58,574 nucleotides of DNA from Bradyrhizobiaceae bacterium. Lineage in GTDB: Bacteria > Pseudomonadota > Alphaproteobacteria > Rhizobiales > Xanthobacteraceae. The stretch is from contig CANKHJ010000006.1 of NCBI GenBank assembly GCA_947481635.1, positions 1-58,574 on the forward strand, written 5' to 3'. Made by a program: the position numbers and the translations under genes. Under the pieces are notes generated by a model. That model made no database searches and was not told the DNA's origin. It saw nothing but the letters and a program-made list of their open reading frames with translations. Each line of letters begins with the position of its first letter. Position 1 is the first letter of the stretch. Below, piece after piece: positions 33,711 through 42,112 of the stretch.

Positions 33711-35552
33711 TTATTCTCGATACATCTGCTCGATCAGCGGCGCGTATTTCTGCGCGACGACCTTACGCTTCAGCTTCATGGTCGGTGTCAGCTCCTCATC
33801 CTCGGCGGTGAGCAGCTGCTCGATGATCCAGAAATTCTTGATCTGCTCCACGCGCGCGAGCTTGGCGTTGACGATCTCGATCTCGTCGCGGATCAGCGTC
33901 ACCACCTCGCTGGCGCGCGTCAGGCTCGCGAAATCGGTATAGGGAATCGCTTTCGCCTGCGCGAATTTCGCGACGCTGTCCTGATCGATCATGACCAGGC
34001 AGGTGAGATATTTGCGTCCATCGCCGACCACGATTGCGTCTGAAATATACGGGCTGAACATCAGCGCGTTCTCGATCGCGCTCGGCGTCACGTTCTTGCC
34101 ACCCGAGGTGATGATGATGTCCTTCAGCCGGTCGGTGATGCGCAGATAGCCATCGGCATCGAGCGTGCCGCAATCGCCGGTATGCAGCCAGCCCTCGGCA
34201 TCGATGGTCTCGGCGGTCTTCTCCCGCATCTTCCAATAGCCGGCGAACACATTCGGGCCGCGCACCAGGATCTCGTCCTGCGGACCGATCGCGAGTTCGG
34301 TGCCTTGTACTTTTGCACCGGCGCTGCCGATCTTGATGCGATGCGGCGGTGTGAAGGTGGCGACGCCGGTGGTCTCGGTCATGCCATAGGCTTCCAGCAG
34401 GTCGACGCCGATCGCCATATACCAGGCCAACATGTCCGGCGGGACCGGCGCCGCGCCAGCGAACGCCTTGCGGATATTCTGCAAGCCAAGAAAGCGGCGG
34501 ATGTTCGAGAGGCAAACCGCGGACAGGAGATCGAAGCGCCATTGGCGCGCGCGGCCGACCGGCCGCCCTTCCACCTTGGCCTGCGCCAGCGCCTGCCCTT
34601 CGGCGAGCGCGTAGCGATAGACCATGCGCGCCAGCGGGATCGCATCGTCCATGAACAGCGTCACCTGCGAATACATCTTCTGCCAGAAGCGCGGCGGCGC
34701 GAAGATCAGGTGCGGCGCGACCTCGCGCATGTCGTTGAAGATGGTGCTGGAGTTTTCCGGGAAGTGGACCGTCTGCCCGAGCGCGAGCTGGTTGAACACC
34801 GTCGCCATGCGCTCGGCGATATGACACAGCGGCAGGAACGAGAGCGTCTTGCCATGCGCGCCGATGCCGAGGAAATCCGGCGCGGTCAGGATCTGGAACA
34901 TCAGGTTGCGGTTCGAGATCATCGCGCCTTTGGGCAGGCCGGTGGTGCCCGAGGTGTAGACCAGGAAGCCGATGTCGCTCTGCCGGCCGGCATCGATCGC
35001 GGTTTCGAATTCACCCGGCCGCACCCGCGCCAGCGCCATCCCCTGCGCCAGGAGGTCGTCGAAGAACATCGCATGCGGATCGCTGAAGCCGCGCAGCCCT
35101 TCGCGATCCATCACCACGATCAGCTTGAGCGCGGGACAACGACCGCGCACCGCGAGCGCCTTGTCGAGCTGCTCCTGATTTTCGACGAACAGAACCCGCG
35201 TCGCGGAATCGCGCAACACATATTCCACCTGTTCCGGCGACGACGTCGGATAGATGCCGTTGCCGACGATGCCTACGCCCTGCGCGCCGAGATCGATATA
35301 GACCCATTCCGGACGGTTCTCGGCCAGCACAGCAACGACGTCGCCGCGTATGACGCCATGCTCCATCAGCGCGAGGCCGATACCGCGCGCGCGCGCGTAA
35401 TACTGGCTCCACGAGACCGAATACCAGATGCCGCGTTCCTTGCGGCGCAACGCCGGCACCTCCGCCCAATCATGCGCGCGATGCCGAAACAGCTTCGCCG
35501 GCGTATCGCATCCCGCGACGGTGAAGATGTCTGGTGCCGTGACGGCGTCCAT
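33711..35552 (-). CDS. AMP-dependent acyl-CoA synthetase (long-chain type)
   Basis: A 613-residue adenylate-forming enzyme. It has the P-loop-like 'YTSGTTGLPKGAMISNRN', 'YGMTETTG' and the C-terminal hinge and lysine region 'GWLHTGDCGTLDADGYLRITDR' (by position about residues 430-455) followed by 'KDIIITSGGKNVTPSAIEN'. It activates a carboxylic acid with ATP and CoA. It is the last gene of the livHMGF operon, a pairing I recall from Bradyrhizobium-type aromatic or fatty acid uptake clusters. Translation may instead start at GTG 35558, which overlaps the livF stop. Confidence 0.92.
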   Translation of the reverse strand: MDAVTAPDIFTVAGCDTPAKLFRHRAHDWAEVPALRRKERGIWYSVSWSQYYARARGIGLALMEHGVIRGDVVAVLAENRPEWVYIDLGAQGVGIVGNGIYPTSSPEQVEYVLRDSATRVLFVENQEQLDKALAVRGRCPALKLIVVMDREGLRGFSDPHAMFFDDLLAQGMALARVRPGEFETAIDAGRQSDIGFLVYTSGTTGLPKGAMISNRNLMFQILTAPDFLGIGAHGKTLSFLPLCHIAERMATVFNQLALGQTVHFPENSSTIFNDMREVAPHLIFAPPRFWQKMYSQVTLFMDDAIPLARMVYRYALAEGQALAQAKVEGRPVGRARQWRFDLLSAVCLSNIRRFLGLQNIRKAFAGAAPVPPDMLAWYMAIGVDLLEAYGMTETTGVATFTPPHRIKIGSAGAKVQGTELAIGPQDEILVRGPNVFAGYWKMREKTAETIDAEGWLHTGDCGTLDADGYLRITDRLKDIIITSGGKNVTPSAIENALMFSPYISDAIVVGDGRKYLTCLVMIDQDSVAKFAQAKAIPYTDFASLTRASEVVTLIRDEIEIVNAKLARVEQIKNFWIIEQLLTAEDEELTPTMKLKRKVVAQKYAPLIEQMYRE

Positions 35553-35554
35553 GA

Positions 35555-36331
35555 TCACCGCCAGGTCTTGCGCCGTTTCCAGCGCTGCTTGCCGGCGTCG
35601 GTAGCTTCGCGGGATGCGGCGCCACCGAGATAGAAATCCTGCACGTCCTGCTTCGCCATCAGTTCAGAGCATGGGCCCGCGGCGACGATGCGGCCGAGTT
35701 CCATCACGTAGCCTTCATGCGCGGTCGCGAGTGCAACCGTCGCGTTCTGCTCGACCACCAGGATGGTGGTGCCGGTCTCGGCGTTGATGCGCGCGATGAT
35801 CTTGAAGATTTCCTTGGTCAGCAGCGGCGACAGGCCGAGCGACGGCTCGTCGAGCAGCAGCAGCAGCGGCTTCGCCATCAGCGCACGGCCGATCGCCAGC
35901 ATCTGCTGCTCGCCGCCGGACAGGAGCCCGCCATGCTGCGCGACGCGTTCATGCAGCCGCGGAAACCACGCGAACACGCGCTCGAGGTCGTCGCTGACGC
36001 CCGCGCCGGTTTTGCGCGCGAAGCAGCCCATCATCAGGTTGTCCTTGACGCTGAGGAACGGAAACACCTGCCGTCCTTCGGGCACCAGCACGACGCCGCG
36101 CCGCGCCACCACATCCGGATCGAGACGATCGATCGGTTCATTGTCGAACAGGATGCTGCCCTTGAACGGATCGACCACGCCAGCGATGGTCTTGAGCAAC
36201 GTGGTCTTGCCCGCGCCATTCGCGCCGAGCACCGCGACGATGCGCCCTTCAGGAACATCAAGGCTCACGCCTTTGATGGCGTTGACCGGGCCGTACCAGG
36301 TTTCGATGTTGCGGACCGACAGCAAGGTCAT
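35555..36331 (-). CDS. livF: Branched-chain amino acid-type ABC transporter ATPase LivF
   Basis: A 258-residue ATPase from ATG 36331 ('MTLLSVRNIETWYG'); the longer frame enters livG. Walker A 'GANGAGKTT', signature 'LSGGEQQML' and Walker B 'LLLLDEPSLGL' are intact. The C-terminus has an extra basic tail ('GKQRWKRRKTWR') beyond the usual LivF end, and its last codons overlap the synthetase start region. It works with LivG at the cytoplasmic face of LivHM. Confidence 0.93.
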   Translation of the reverse strand: MTLLSVRNIETWYGPVNAIKGVSLDVPEGRIVAVLGANGAGKTTLLKTIAGVVDPFKGSILFDNEPIDRLDPDVVARRGVVLVPEGRQVFPFLSVKDNLMMGCFARKTGAGVSDDLERVFAWFPRLHERVAQHGGLLSGGEQQMLAIGRALMAKPLLLLLDEPSLGLSPLLTKEIFKIIARINAETGTTILVVEQNATVALATAHEGYVMELGRIVAAGPCSELMAKQDVQDFYLGGAASREATDAGKQRWKRRKTWR

Positions 36332-36332
36332 C

Positions 36333-37094
36333 TCAGGTCCCCAGATACGCGGCGAGGACATCTGGATGCGCGCGCACCTCCGCAGCGGAACCGGTTGCGA
36401 TCGCCTCGCCCATGTTCATGCACAGCACGCGGTCGGCCGCCTCCGCGACCAGCGACATGTCGTGCTCGACCATGATCACGGTGATGCCGAGATCATGCTT
36501 GATATCGTCGATCCAGAAGGCGAGATCGCGCGCCTCCTCCGGATTGAGACCGGACGCCGGCTCGTCGAGCAGCAGCAGCTTCGGCTGCGTCGCCAGCGCG
36601 CGCGCCAGTTCCACGACCTTGCGCACCCCGTAAGGCAGGCCCGCGACCAGGGCGTTGCGATAAGGCGCGAGATCAAGCAGCTCGATCACGTCCTCGACCC
36701 GCGCACGCGATTCCTCTTCGGCGCGGCGGACATTCGGCAGCCAGCAAAGCTGAGCCAGGATATTACCGTGCGGGAAGCGATGCCGGCCGAGCAGCAGGTT
36801 CTGCAGCACGGTCGCGCCTTCGAACAGCTCGATATTCTGGAAAGTGCGCGCGATGCCGTGGTTGACGACCTGATGGCGCGCGACGGCGGTGATGTCGTTC
36901 CCTTGGAACACCACCCGTCCCGCGCTCGGATCGAACACCCGCGTGATGACATTGAACACCGAGGTCTTGCCCGCGCCATTCGGGCCGATGATGGCGAACA
37001 CCTCGCCCTGCTCTACCGAGAAAGACAGATCGCGGATCGCATGCACGCCGCCGAACGACAATTCCAGATGCTCGACCGCGAAAAAGCCGCTCAC
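36333..37094 (-). CDS. livG: Branched-chain amino acid-type ABC transporter ATPase LivG
   Basis: A 253-residue ATPase with Walker A 'GPNGAGKTS', the family variant signature 'LPYGVRKVVELARAL' and Walker B 'LLLLDEPASGLN'. The start is GTG at 37094, overlapping the livM stop by 4 bases. The stop lies one base from the livF start. It forms the ATPase pair with LivF. Confidence 0.93.
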   Translation of the reverse strand: MSGFFAVEHLELSFGGVHAIRDLSFSVEQGEVFAIIGPNGAGKTSVFNVITRVFDPSAGRVVFQGNDITAVARHQVVNHGIARTFQNIELFEGATVLQNLLLGRHRFPHGNILAQLCWLPNVRRAEEESRARVEDVIELLDLAPYRNALVAGLPYGVRKVVELARALATQPKLLLLDEPASGLNPEEARDLAFWIDDIKHDLGITVIMVEHDMSLVAEAADRVLCMNMGEAIATGSAAEVRAHPDVLAAYLGT

Positions 37095-38167
37095 CGGTAG
37101 CGCTCCGATTTCATATAGGTCTTGCCGCGGCGGAAGGTGTCGCGGCGATAGAGCGGGAAACTCTGGAACAGCGCCTTGAGCTTGAGCCAGCGCCCGTTCA
37201 GGCCCATCGGCTCGAACAGGATGAACAGCGCGAGCACCAGCCCGAACACGAAAATCTCCAGGCCGAATTGTCCGGACACTGCCGCGGGCAGCATCGGCTT
37301 GAGCTTGGAGATGAAGGTCGGCAGCAGGCTGATGAAGATCGCGCCGAGGATCGCGCCGCGCAGCGAGCCGAGCCCACCGATCACCACCATCATCACCAGT
37401 TCGAGCGACAACAGCAGGCTGAATCCCTCGGGCGTGACGTGCTGCACATGATGCGCCATCAGCGCACCGGCGACGCCGGTGACCGACGCCGAGATCACGA
37501 AGGCCAGAACCTTAGTGCCGCCGACCCAGATGCCGAGCGCATGCGCCGCGGTTTCCGAATCGCGCACGCCGACCAGCGCACGGCCGATCGATCCGCGCGT
37601 GAGATTGATCAACGCGACGAACACGATCAGCAGGATCGCGAGGCAGAGGAAATAGAACGGACGCAACCCGCCGAGATCGATGCCGAGGATGCTCGGCGAC
37701 GGCACCGGCACGCCGGTATAGCCGCCGGTGACGGACTTCCAGCGCCCGATCACCTGTTCGAGAATGATCGAGAAGGCGAGCGTTACCATCGCCAGATGCA
37801 GCCCGGACACGCGGATCGCCGGCAGGCCGATCATGAGGCCGACCGCCCCCGACAACGCGCTCGCCGCGATGATCGAAATCACGAACGGCACGTCGTGGCT
37901 GATGAACCAGACATGCGCATAGGCGCCGATCGCGAGAAACGCCGCATGGCCGAATGAGATCTGGCCGGTGAATCCGGTCAGCACCATCAGCCCGAGGCTG
38001 GCGATGCACATGATGAAGATGAAGCTGACCTCGCCGACATAATAGCGCGGCAGAATCCACGGCGCCGCCAGCAGCAACAGGAACAGCGCGCCATAGGCGA
38101 GCCAGTCGGCCCGATAGCGGATCAGGCGCTGCGCATCGCGATACGTGGTATCGTAATGGAATCGCAT
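37091..38167 (-). CDS. livM: Branched-chain amino acid-type ABC transporter permease LivM
   Basis: A 358-residue permease from ATG 38167. A frame open to 38890 lies over livH and is not used. It has about nine hydrophobic segments, the 'GFTGQISFGHAAFLAIGAY' motif of LivM and a cytoplasmic loop 'IGRALVGVRDSETAAHALGI'. A hydrophilic C-terminal tail of about 30 residues (to 'YMKSERYR') is longer than usual. Confidence 0.93.
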   Translation of the reverse strand: MRFHYDTTYRDAQRLIRYRADWLAYGALFLLLLAAPWILPRYYVGEVSFIFIMCIASLGLMVLTGFTGQISFGHAAFLAIGAYAHVWFISHDVPFVISIIAASALSGAVGLMIGLPAIRVSGLHLAMVTLAFSIILEQVIGRWKSVTGGYTGVPVPSPSILGIDLGGLRPFYFLCLAILLIVFVALINLTRGSIGRALVGVRDSETAAHALGIWVGGTKVLAFVISASVTGVAGALMAHHVQHVTPEGFSLLLSLELVMMVVIGGLGSLRGAILGAIFISLLPTFISKLKPMLPAAVSGQFGLEIFVFGLVLALFILFEPMGLNGRWLKLKALFQSFPLYRRDTFRRGKTYMKSERYR

Positions 38168-39051
38168 CAGACCCGCCGCCCATGCGCTTCGCCGAGCAGG
38201 CCGCGCGGATAGAGAATCAGCACCGCGATCAGCACCAGATAGGCCATCACGTCCTTGAAGCCGTCGGGCAGATAGACGCCCGCCAGTTGCTCGACCACGC
38301 CGATCAGCAGGCCGCCGACAATCGCGCCCGGAATCGAGCCGAAGCCGCCCAGCACCAGGGCCGCCAGCGCCTTCAGCACCACGAACCACAGCCCGATATC
38401 GACCAAGGCGATCGGCGCCAGCAGCACGCCGCCGACCGCGGCCATCGCGCCGGCCATCGCCCAGACAAAAGAGTTCAGCCGCTTCACCGGAATGCCGCAG
38501 AGATAGGCCGCAAGCTGGTTCTGCGAGGCGGCCTGGATCGAGATGCCGAGCGAGCTGAAGCGCAGGAAGGCGAACAGCAGCGCGGTGATGATCAGCGCGG
38601 CCGCGATGATGACGAGATTGAGATCGGCAATCACCAGTCCGCCGACATGAGTGCTTTGGCCGGACCACGGCGTCTGGAACGTGCGCGACGACGGGCCGAA
38701 GGCCATGCTCACCGCACCGCGCAGCATGAAGGCGATGGCGAGCGTCAGCATCGCGCCGGCGAAATGTGGCTGGCCGACAATCACGCGCATCACCCGCGCC
38801 TCGAGCAGCCAGGAAATGCCGGCGGCGATCAGCATGGTTATGATTACCGCGAGCCAGAATGGCAGGCCGGCGATGGTGATCAGCCCCCACGCGACAAAGG
38901 CCGAGCCCATCAGGATGTCGCCATGGGCGAAGTTGATGACCTCGGTCGCCTTGTAGATCATCACCAGCCCGAGCGCGACCAGCGCGTAAATCGAGCCGAT
39001 TGCGATCCCATTCAGCGTGAGCTGCAGGATCTGCAGCGTTTGCGGGTTCAT
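38167..39051 (-). CDS. livH: Branched-chain amino acid-type ABC transporter permease LivH
   Basis: A 294-residue permease. ATG 39051 is chosen because GGGGAGGAG lies about 6 bases upstream; an in-frame start at 39111 is poorly supported. Typical LivH motifs are 'GIAIGSIYALVALGLVMIYKATEVINFAHGD' (residues about 12-42) and 'FGSIPGAIVGGLLIGVVEQL'. It is the first gene of the livHMGF-acyl-CoA synthetase operon; the promoter lies in 39052-39157, shared with the divergent hydrolase gene. Confidence 0.93.
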   Translation of the reverse strand: MNPQTLQILQLTLNGIAIGSIYALVALGLVMIYKATEVINFAHGDILMGSAFVAWGLITIAGLPFWLAVIITMLIAAGISWLLEARVMRVIVGQPHFAGAMLTLAIAFMLRGAVSMAFGPSSRTFQTPWSGQSTHVGGLVIADLNLVIIAAALIITALLFAFLRFSSLGISIQAASQNQLAAYLCGIPVKRLNSFVWAMAGAMAAVGGVLLAPIALVDIGLWFVVLKALAALVLGGFGSIPGAIVGGLLIGVVEQLAGVYLPDGFKDVMAYLVLIAVLILYPRGLLGEAHGRRV

Positions 39052-39157
39052 CCCGTCTCCTCCCCGACTCAGTCTACATGGCCGGTCACGCTTTGAAACC
39101 GTGTTGAGCACCCATGCTTTACGGATATAATCGACGCGATAAACGGGGGAGGAAAAC

Positions 39158-39865
39158 GTGGCAACAGTGGTGCTGGCGCATGGCGCCTGGTCGTCGGCCT
39201 GGGCATGGAAAAAAGTGCGTCCGCTGATGCGCGAGGCCGGGCACGAATTCTATACGCCGAGCTACACCGGACTCGGCGAGCGCGCTCATCTCGCAGATCC
39301 ATCGAATGATCTTGAAACACACATACAAGACGTGCTCGGCGTGATCGAGGCCGAGGACCTGCGTGACTTCGTGCTGCTCGGCCACAGCTACGGCGGCATG
39401 GTCGCAACCGGCGTGGCAGACCGCGCCCGCGACCGCGTCAAACACCTGATCTATCTCGACGCCTTCGTGCCAAAAGACGGCCAGAGCCTCGCCGACCTCA
39501 TGCCGCCGGCACTGGCGCAGCACATGACGGCCGGCATGCCGGCAGGCGAGTGGCGCGTGCCACCGAACCCGCCTTCGCAGGACACCTCGCCTGAAGACCT
39601 TGCCTGGATCACTGCGCACCGAAAGCCGCAGTCGATCAAGTGTTTCGTAAGCCCGCTGAAGCTGCGCAACGGCCCGATCACGGTACCGCGCAGCTACATC
39701 CAGGCGATGCGCTATGCCGCTCAGGGGCCGTTCAGCCAGTTCGCCCAGGCGGCGAAGAGCGACAAAGGCTGGACGAGCTACGAGATCGACGCCAGCCACA
39801 GCCCCAACATCACCGCGCCCAAGGCCCTAGTGGAGTTGCTGAACAAGGTCATCGCCACGGCGTGA
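39158..39865 (+). CDS. Alpha/beta hydrolase
   Basis: A 235-residue alpha/beta-hydrolase fold protein with the nucleophile elbow 'LLGHSYGGMV' (Ser77), the oxyanion strand 'VVLAHGAWSSAWAW', an acidic residue in 'YLDAFVPKDG' and a C-terminal His in 'IDASHSPNI'. It resembles plant-type methylesterase/salicylate-esterase-like hydrolases in length and layout. The start is GTG after GGGGGAGG. It is divergent from livH; it may hydrolyse an ester or ring-cleavage product. Confidence 0.9.
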   Translation: MATVVLAHGAWSSAWAWKKVRPLMREAGHEFYTPSYTGLGERAHLADPSNDLETHIQDVLGVIEAEDLRDFVLLGHSYGGMVATGVADRARDRVKHLIYLDAFVPKDGQSLADLMPPALAQHMTAGMPAGEWRVPPNPPSQDTSPEDLAWITAHRKPQSIKCFVSPLKLRNGPITVPRSYIQAMRYAAQGPFSQFAQAAKSDKGWTSYEIDASHSPNITAPKALVELLNKVIATA

Positions 39866-40153
39866 GATTGGACGGCAGTGGCGCGTGATGAGGCGCGCCG
39901 ATTGGGTTTCCGAGAGCGGAAGCCGGACGAAGAATCCCCTTTTTGCTGCAATGCAGCATTGCTGCTAACGCATTGCCGGTTATACCGCTATCCAATCTAC
40001 TGATTTCTCTAAATTTTTTAGATATTGCTGCGCCGCACTCAAACTTCCAAAGCCCCCTACCAGCAGCCGCTAGGCCCGCTCAGGTATACTTTATGCAGAG
40101 CCCTTTCGATCCGGCGGCGCGAGGCCGCGCCTTCCGGATTGAAGGAGGCACAC
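39866..40153. other. Non-coding gap with AT-rich centre and small hairpins
   Basis: No convincing gene. It holds a perfect hairpin TGCTGC-AAT-GCAGCA (39944-39958) following CCCCTTTT, and an AT-rich tract around 39995-40030 with CTAAA-TTT-TTTAG. The promoter of the secreted-protein gene is probably at the right side. The low GC is unusual for this window. Confidence 0.5.
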
Positions 40154-40531
40154 ATGAAGGCCGTTCATTTCGCTCTCTGCGTCGCGACACTGGCGTTGAG
40201 TCCCGCTCTCGCTGCCGACGATGGCCGCTTCGCCAACGCAGCTAAGAAGCAGTGGTTCGAAAGCCTGGAAATCCCCGATGCGGCGCGGCAACGCATGGGG
40301 ATCGTCTACAAATCCTGTTGCGATCGCGGCGACCTGGTGAAGACCAAGTTCCGCGTCGGCATCAGCGGCGACGACGTGTGGGAATACCTCGACGAGGCAG
40401 GTGGTGGCTGGAAAGTGGTGCCGGCGGATATCATCCTCGATCAGCCCGGCCTCGATGGTGAGCCGCGCATGTTCAAGCGACTGATGACCGGCGAGCCGCT
40501 GTGTTTCGTGAAGCCGAACGGAGGGATTTGA
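40154..40531 (+). CDS. Small secreted protein of unknown function
   Basis: A 125-residue protein from ATG 40154, with AAGGAGG six bases upstream. A signal peptide of about 21 residues ends 'SPALAADD'. The mature part has three cysteines, two adjacent in 'YKSCCDRGD' and one near the end in 'GEPLCFVKPNGGI', and several tryptophans. This pattern resembles small periplasmic proteins common in Bradyrhizobium-like genomes, but I cannot assign a function. It is convergent with iorB. Confidence 0.82.
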   Translation: MKAVHFALCVATLALSPALAADDGRFANAAKKQWFESLEIPDAARQRMGIVYKSCCDRGDLVKTKFRVGISGDDVWEYLDEAGGGWKVVPADIILDQPGLDGEPRMFKRLMTGEPLCFVKPNGGI

Positions 40532-40556
40532 TGCAGGAGGAGGCCGGGACGCCCGA

Positions 40557-42107
40557 CTAAGCGGCAGCGACCCGGCCGAGCTTCATCAGCATCTTGTCCA
40601 ACGCATCGCCTTCGGGATCGGCCAGTGCCGCCTTGCGCGCGGTCGCGAGCGCAGCCGCCGCATTGGCATAGACGTCCGGACCCGCGTTGACCGCGGCGAG
40701 CGTCGGATCGACGATGGCCTCGAACAGACGCTGGAAGTTGCGCGTGCCGCGCCGGTGCGTGTCGCTGTAGCCCTTGATCAGCCGGGCGGTCTCGGCGATC
40801 TCGCGCGCAAACGCGGTATCATGCGGCAGCGCCGCTTCGATCGCGGCCAGCCAGCGCTCGATCAATGCCTGCTCCACGCCGTAGCGATAACCGCTGCGGC
40901 GCAGCGGCTTGAACGCCGCCATCATGCGCAAAAGCGCAAAGCCGAAGATCGTATTGGTGCGGATATGCAGGCCGATGTTGAACTTGTCGCGCCGGCCGGT
41001 GCGTTCGGCCCAGCCGAGCAAGGGCCGCGCGATGAAGGCCGGCATCAGCGAGGAGAATTCATCGAGGCCGGGCTTGAGAAATTCGGTGACGATCACCGGC
41101 TGCTCGTCCTTCGCGCCCGAGCCCTTGCGCACGTGATCGATACGGCCGGTGCGGGTCTTGATCTGCGCGACGCGGATCACGTCCTCATAGGTCATCCACA
41201 GCGCGAGATGCCGCCCGGCTTCACGCGTCGCCGAATAATCGCCATCGGCCTTGGTCTCGGCGGCCAGCACGCGATCCATCCGGTCGAGATAGAGCCGCGC
41301 ATAATTCTCGTCTTGATAGTCGAACACCCGCGCGGCGCCTTCCATGACGATCTCGGTGGACGGCGCCGGATAATCGCGCGCGATGCGGTCGCGCAAACGC
41401 TCCAGCACCGTCGGTGCCGGCACGGCTTCGGCGACCGGCGCGGGCTTGCGCATCGGGGTCTTGAGTTCGACGACATCGCCGCGCGCGACGCTCAGGCCAT
41501 AGGCGAAGCCGCGCAGGTTGGCGTCGACCGCCTTGCCCTCGCCCTTGATCGCATTCTCGAGCGCCTGCGCGGAAATCGGCAGGATGCCGGTGCCGGCAAT
41601 GGCGCCGAGCATCACGGCGTTGATCACGGTGCCGGCCTCGCGCGCGGCGCGCGCGAAATCGCCGATCACGACGCGCTTCGCCATGGTGCGCGCGGCAGCT
41701 TCCAGCGCGTCGGCATCGAGCCGCGAATCCGCCATGCCCATCTTCTCGTCCAGCAGATAGAAGCGGTGGCTCGACGAGATCAGCGTGGTGCGGTTCGGCG
41801 TGACGAAGCCGTTCTGGCAGGCGCGCGCCGCCTCGGCCAATTCGGTCGCCACCATCAGGTCGATGTCACCGGCCTGCGGGTAGAGCGCCATGATCGGCTC
41901 AGGCTTGCCGGGCTGCAGCTTTTCGCCGAACACCTCGATGTAATAGGTGGTGGCGCCGGTGCGCTGTGCGACGCCCGGCACCGACGTCGCCTGGACGATC
42001 AGGTTCTGCTCGCGCGCCGCCGCGAGAATCCAGTCGGTCATCACGCCGCCGCCCTCGCCGCCGAGCGCGGAGATCAGCACCGTGACCGGACGCGTCGCTT
42101 CGGTCAT
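40557..42107 (-). CDS. iorB: Indolepyruvate oxidoreductase subunit beta family protein, extended form
   Basis: A 516-residue protein. Residues 1-200 are the 2-oxoacid:acceptor oxidoreductase gamma-type domain ('VTVLISALGGEGGGVMTDWI', 'QATSVPGVAQRTGATTYYIE'). Residues about 240-510 form an additional helical domain, recalled as DUF6537, that archaeal IorB lacks. With the adjacent alpha subunit it should decarboxylate aryl pyruvates such as indolepyruvate to aryl-acetyl-CoA, passing electrons to ferredoxin. The gene starts 5 bases after iorA ends. Confidence 0.9.
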   Translation of the reverse strand: MTEATRPVTVLISALGGEGGGVMTDWILAAAREQNLIVQATSVPGVAQRTGATTYYIEVFGEKLQPGKPEPIMALYPQAGDIDLMVATELAEAARACQNGFVTPNRTTLISSSHRFYLLDEKMGMADSRLDADALEAAARTMAKRVVIGDFARAAREAGTVINAVMLGAIAGTGILPISAQALENAIKGEGKAVDANLRGFAYGLSVARGDVVELKTPMRKPAPVAEAVPAPTVLERLRDRIARDYPAPSTEIVMEGAARVFDYQDENYARLYLDRMDRVLAAETKADGDYSATREAGRHLALWMTYEDVIRVAQIKTRTGRIDHVRKGSGAKDEQPVIVTEFLKPGLDEFSSLMPAFIARPLLGWAERTGRRDKFNIGLHIRTNTIFGFALLRMMAAFKPLRRSGYRYGVEQALIERWLAAIEAALPHDTAFAREIAETARLIKGYSDTHRRGTRNFQRLFEAIVDPTLAAVNAGPDVYANAAAALATARKAALADPEGDALDKMLMKLGRVAAA

Positions 42108-42112
42108 CGTGG

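Noticed and set aside
37091-38890. 599-residue LivM with long N-terminal extension
   Set aside because: The extra 240 residues are an antiphase reading of livH. ATG 38167 gives a normal LivM.
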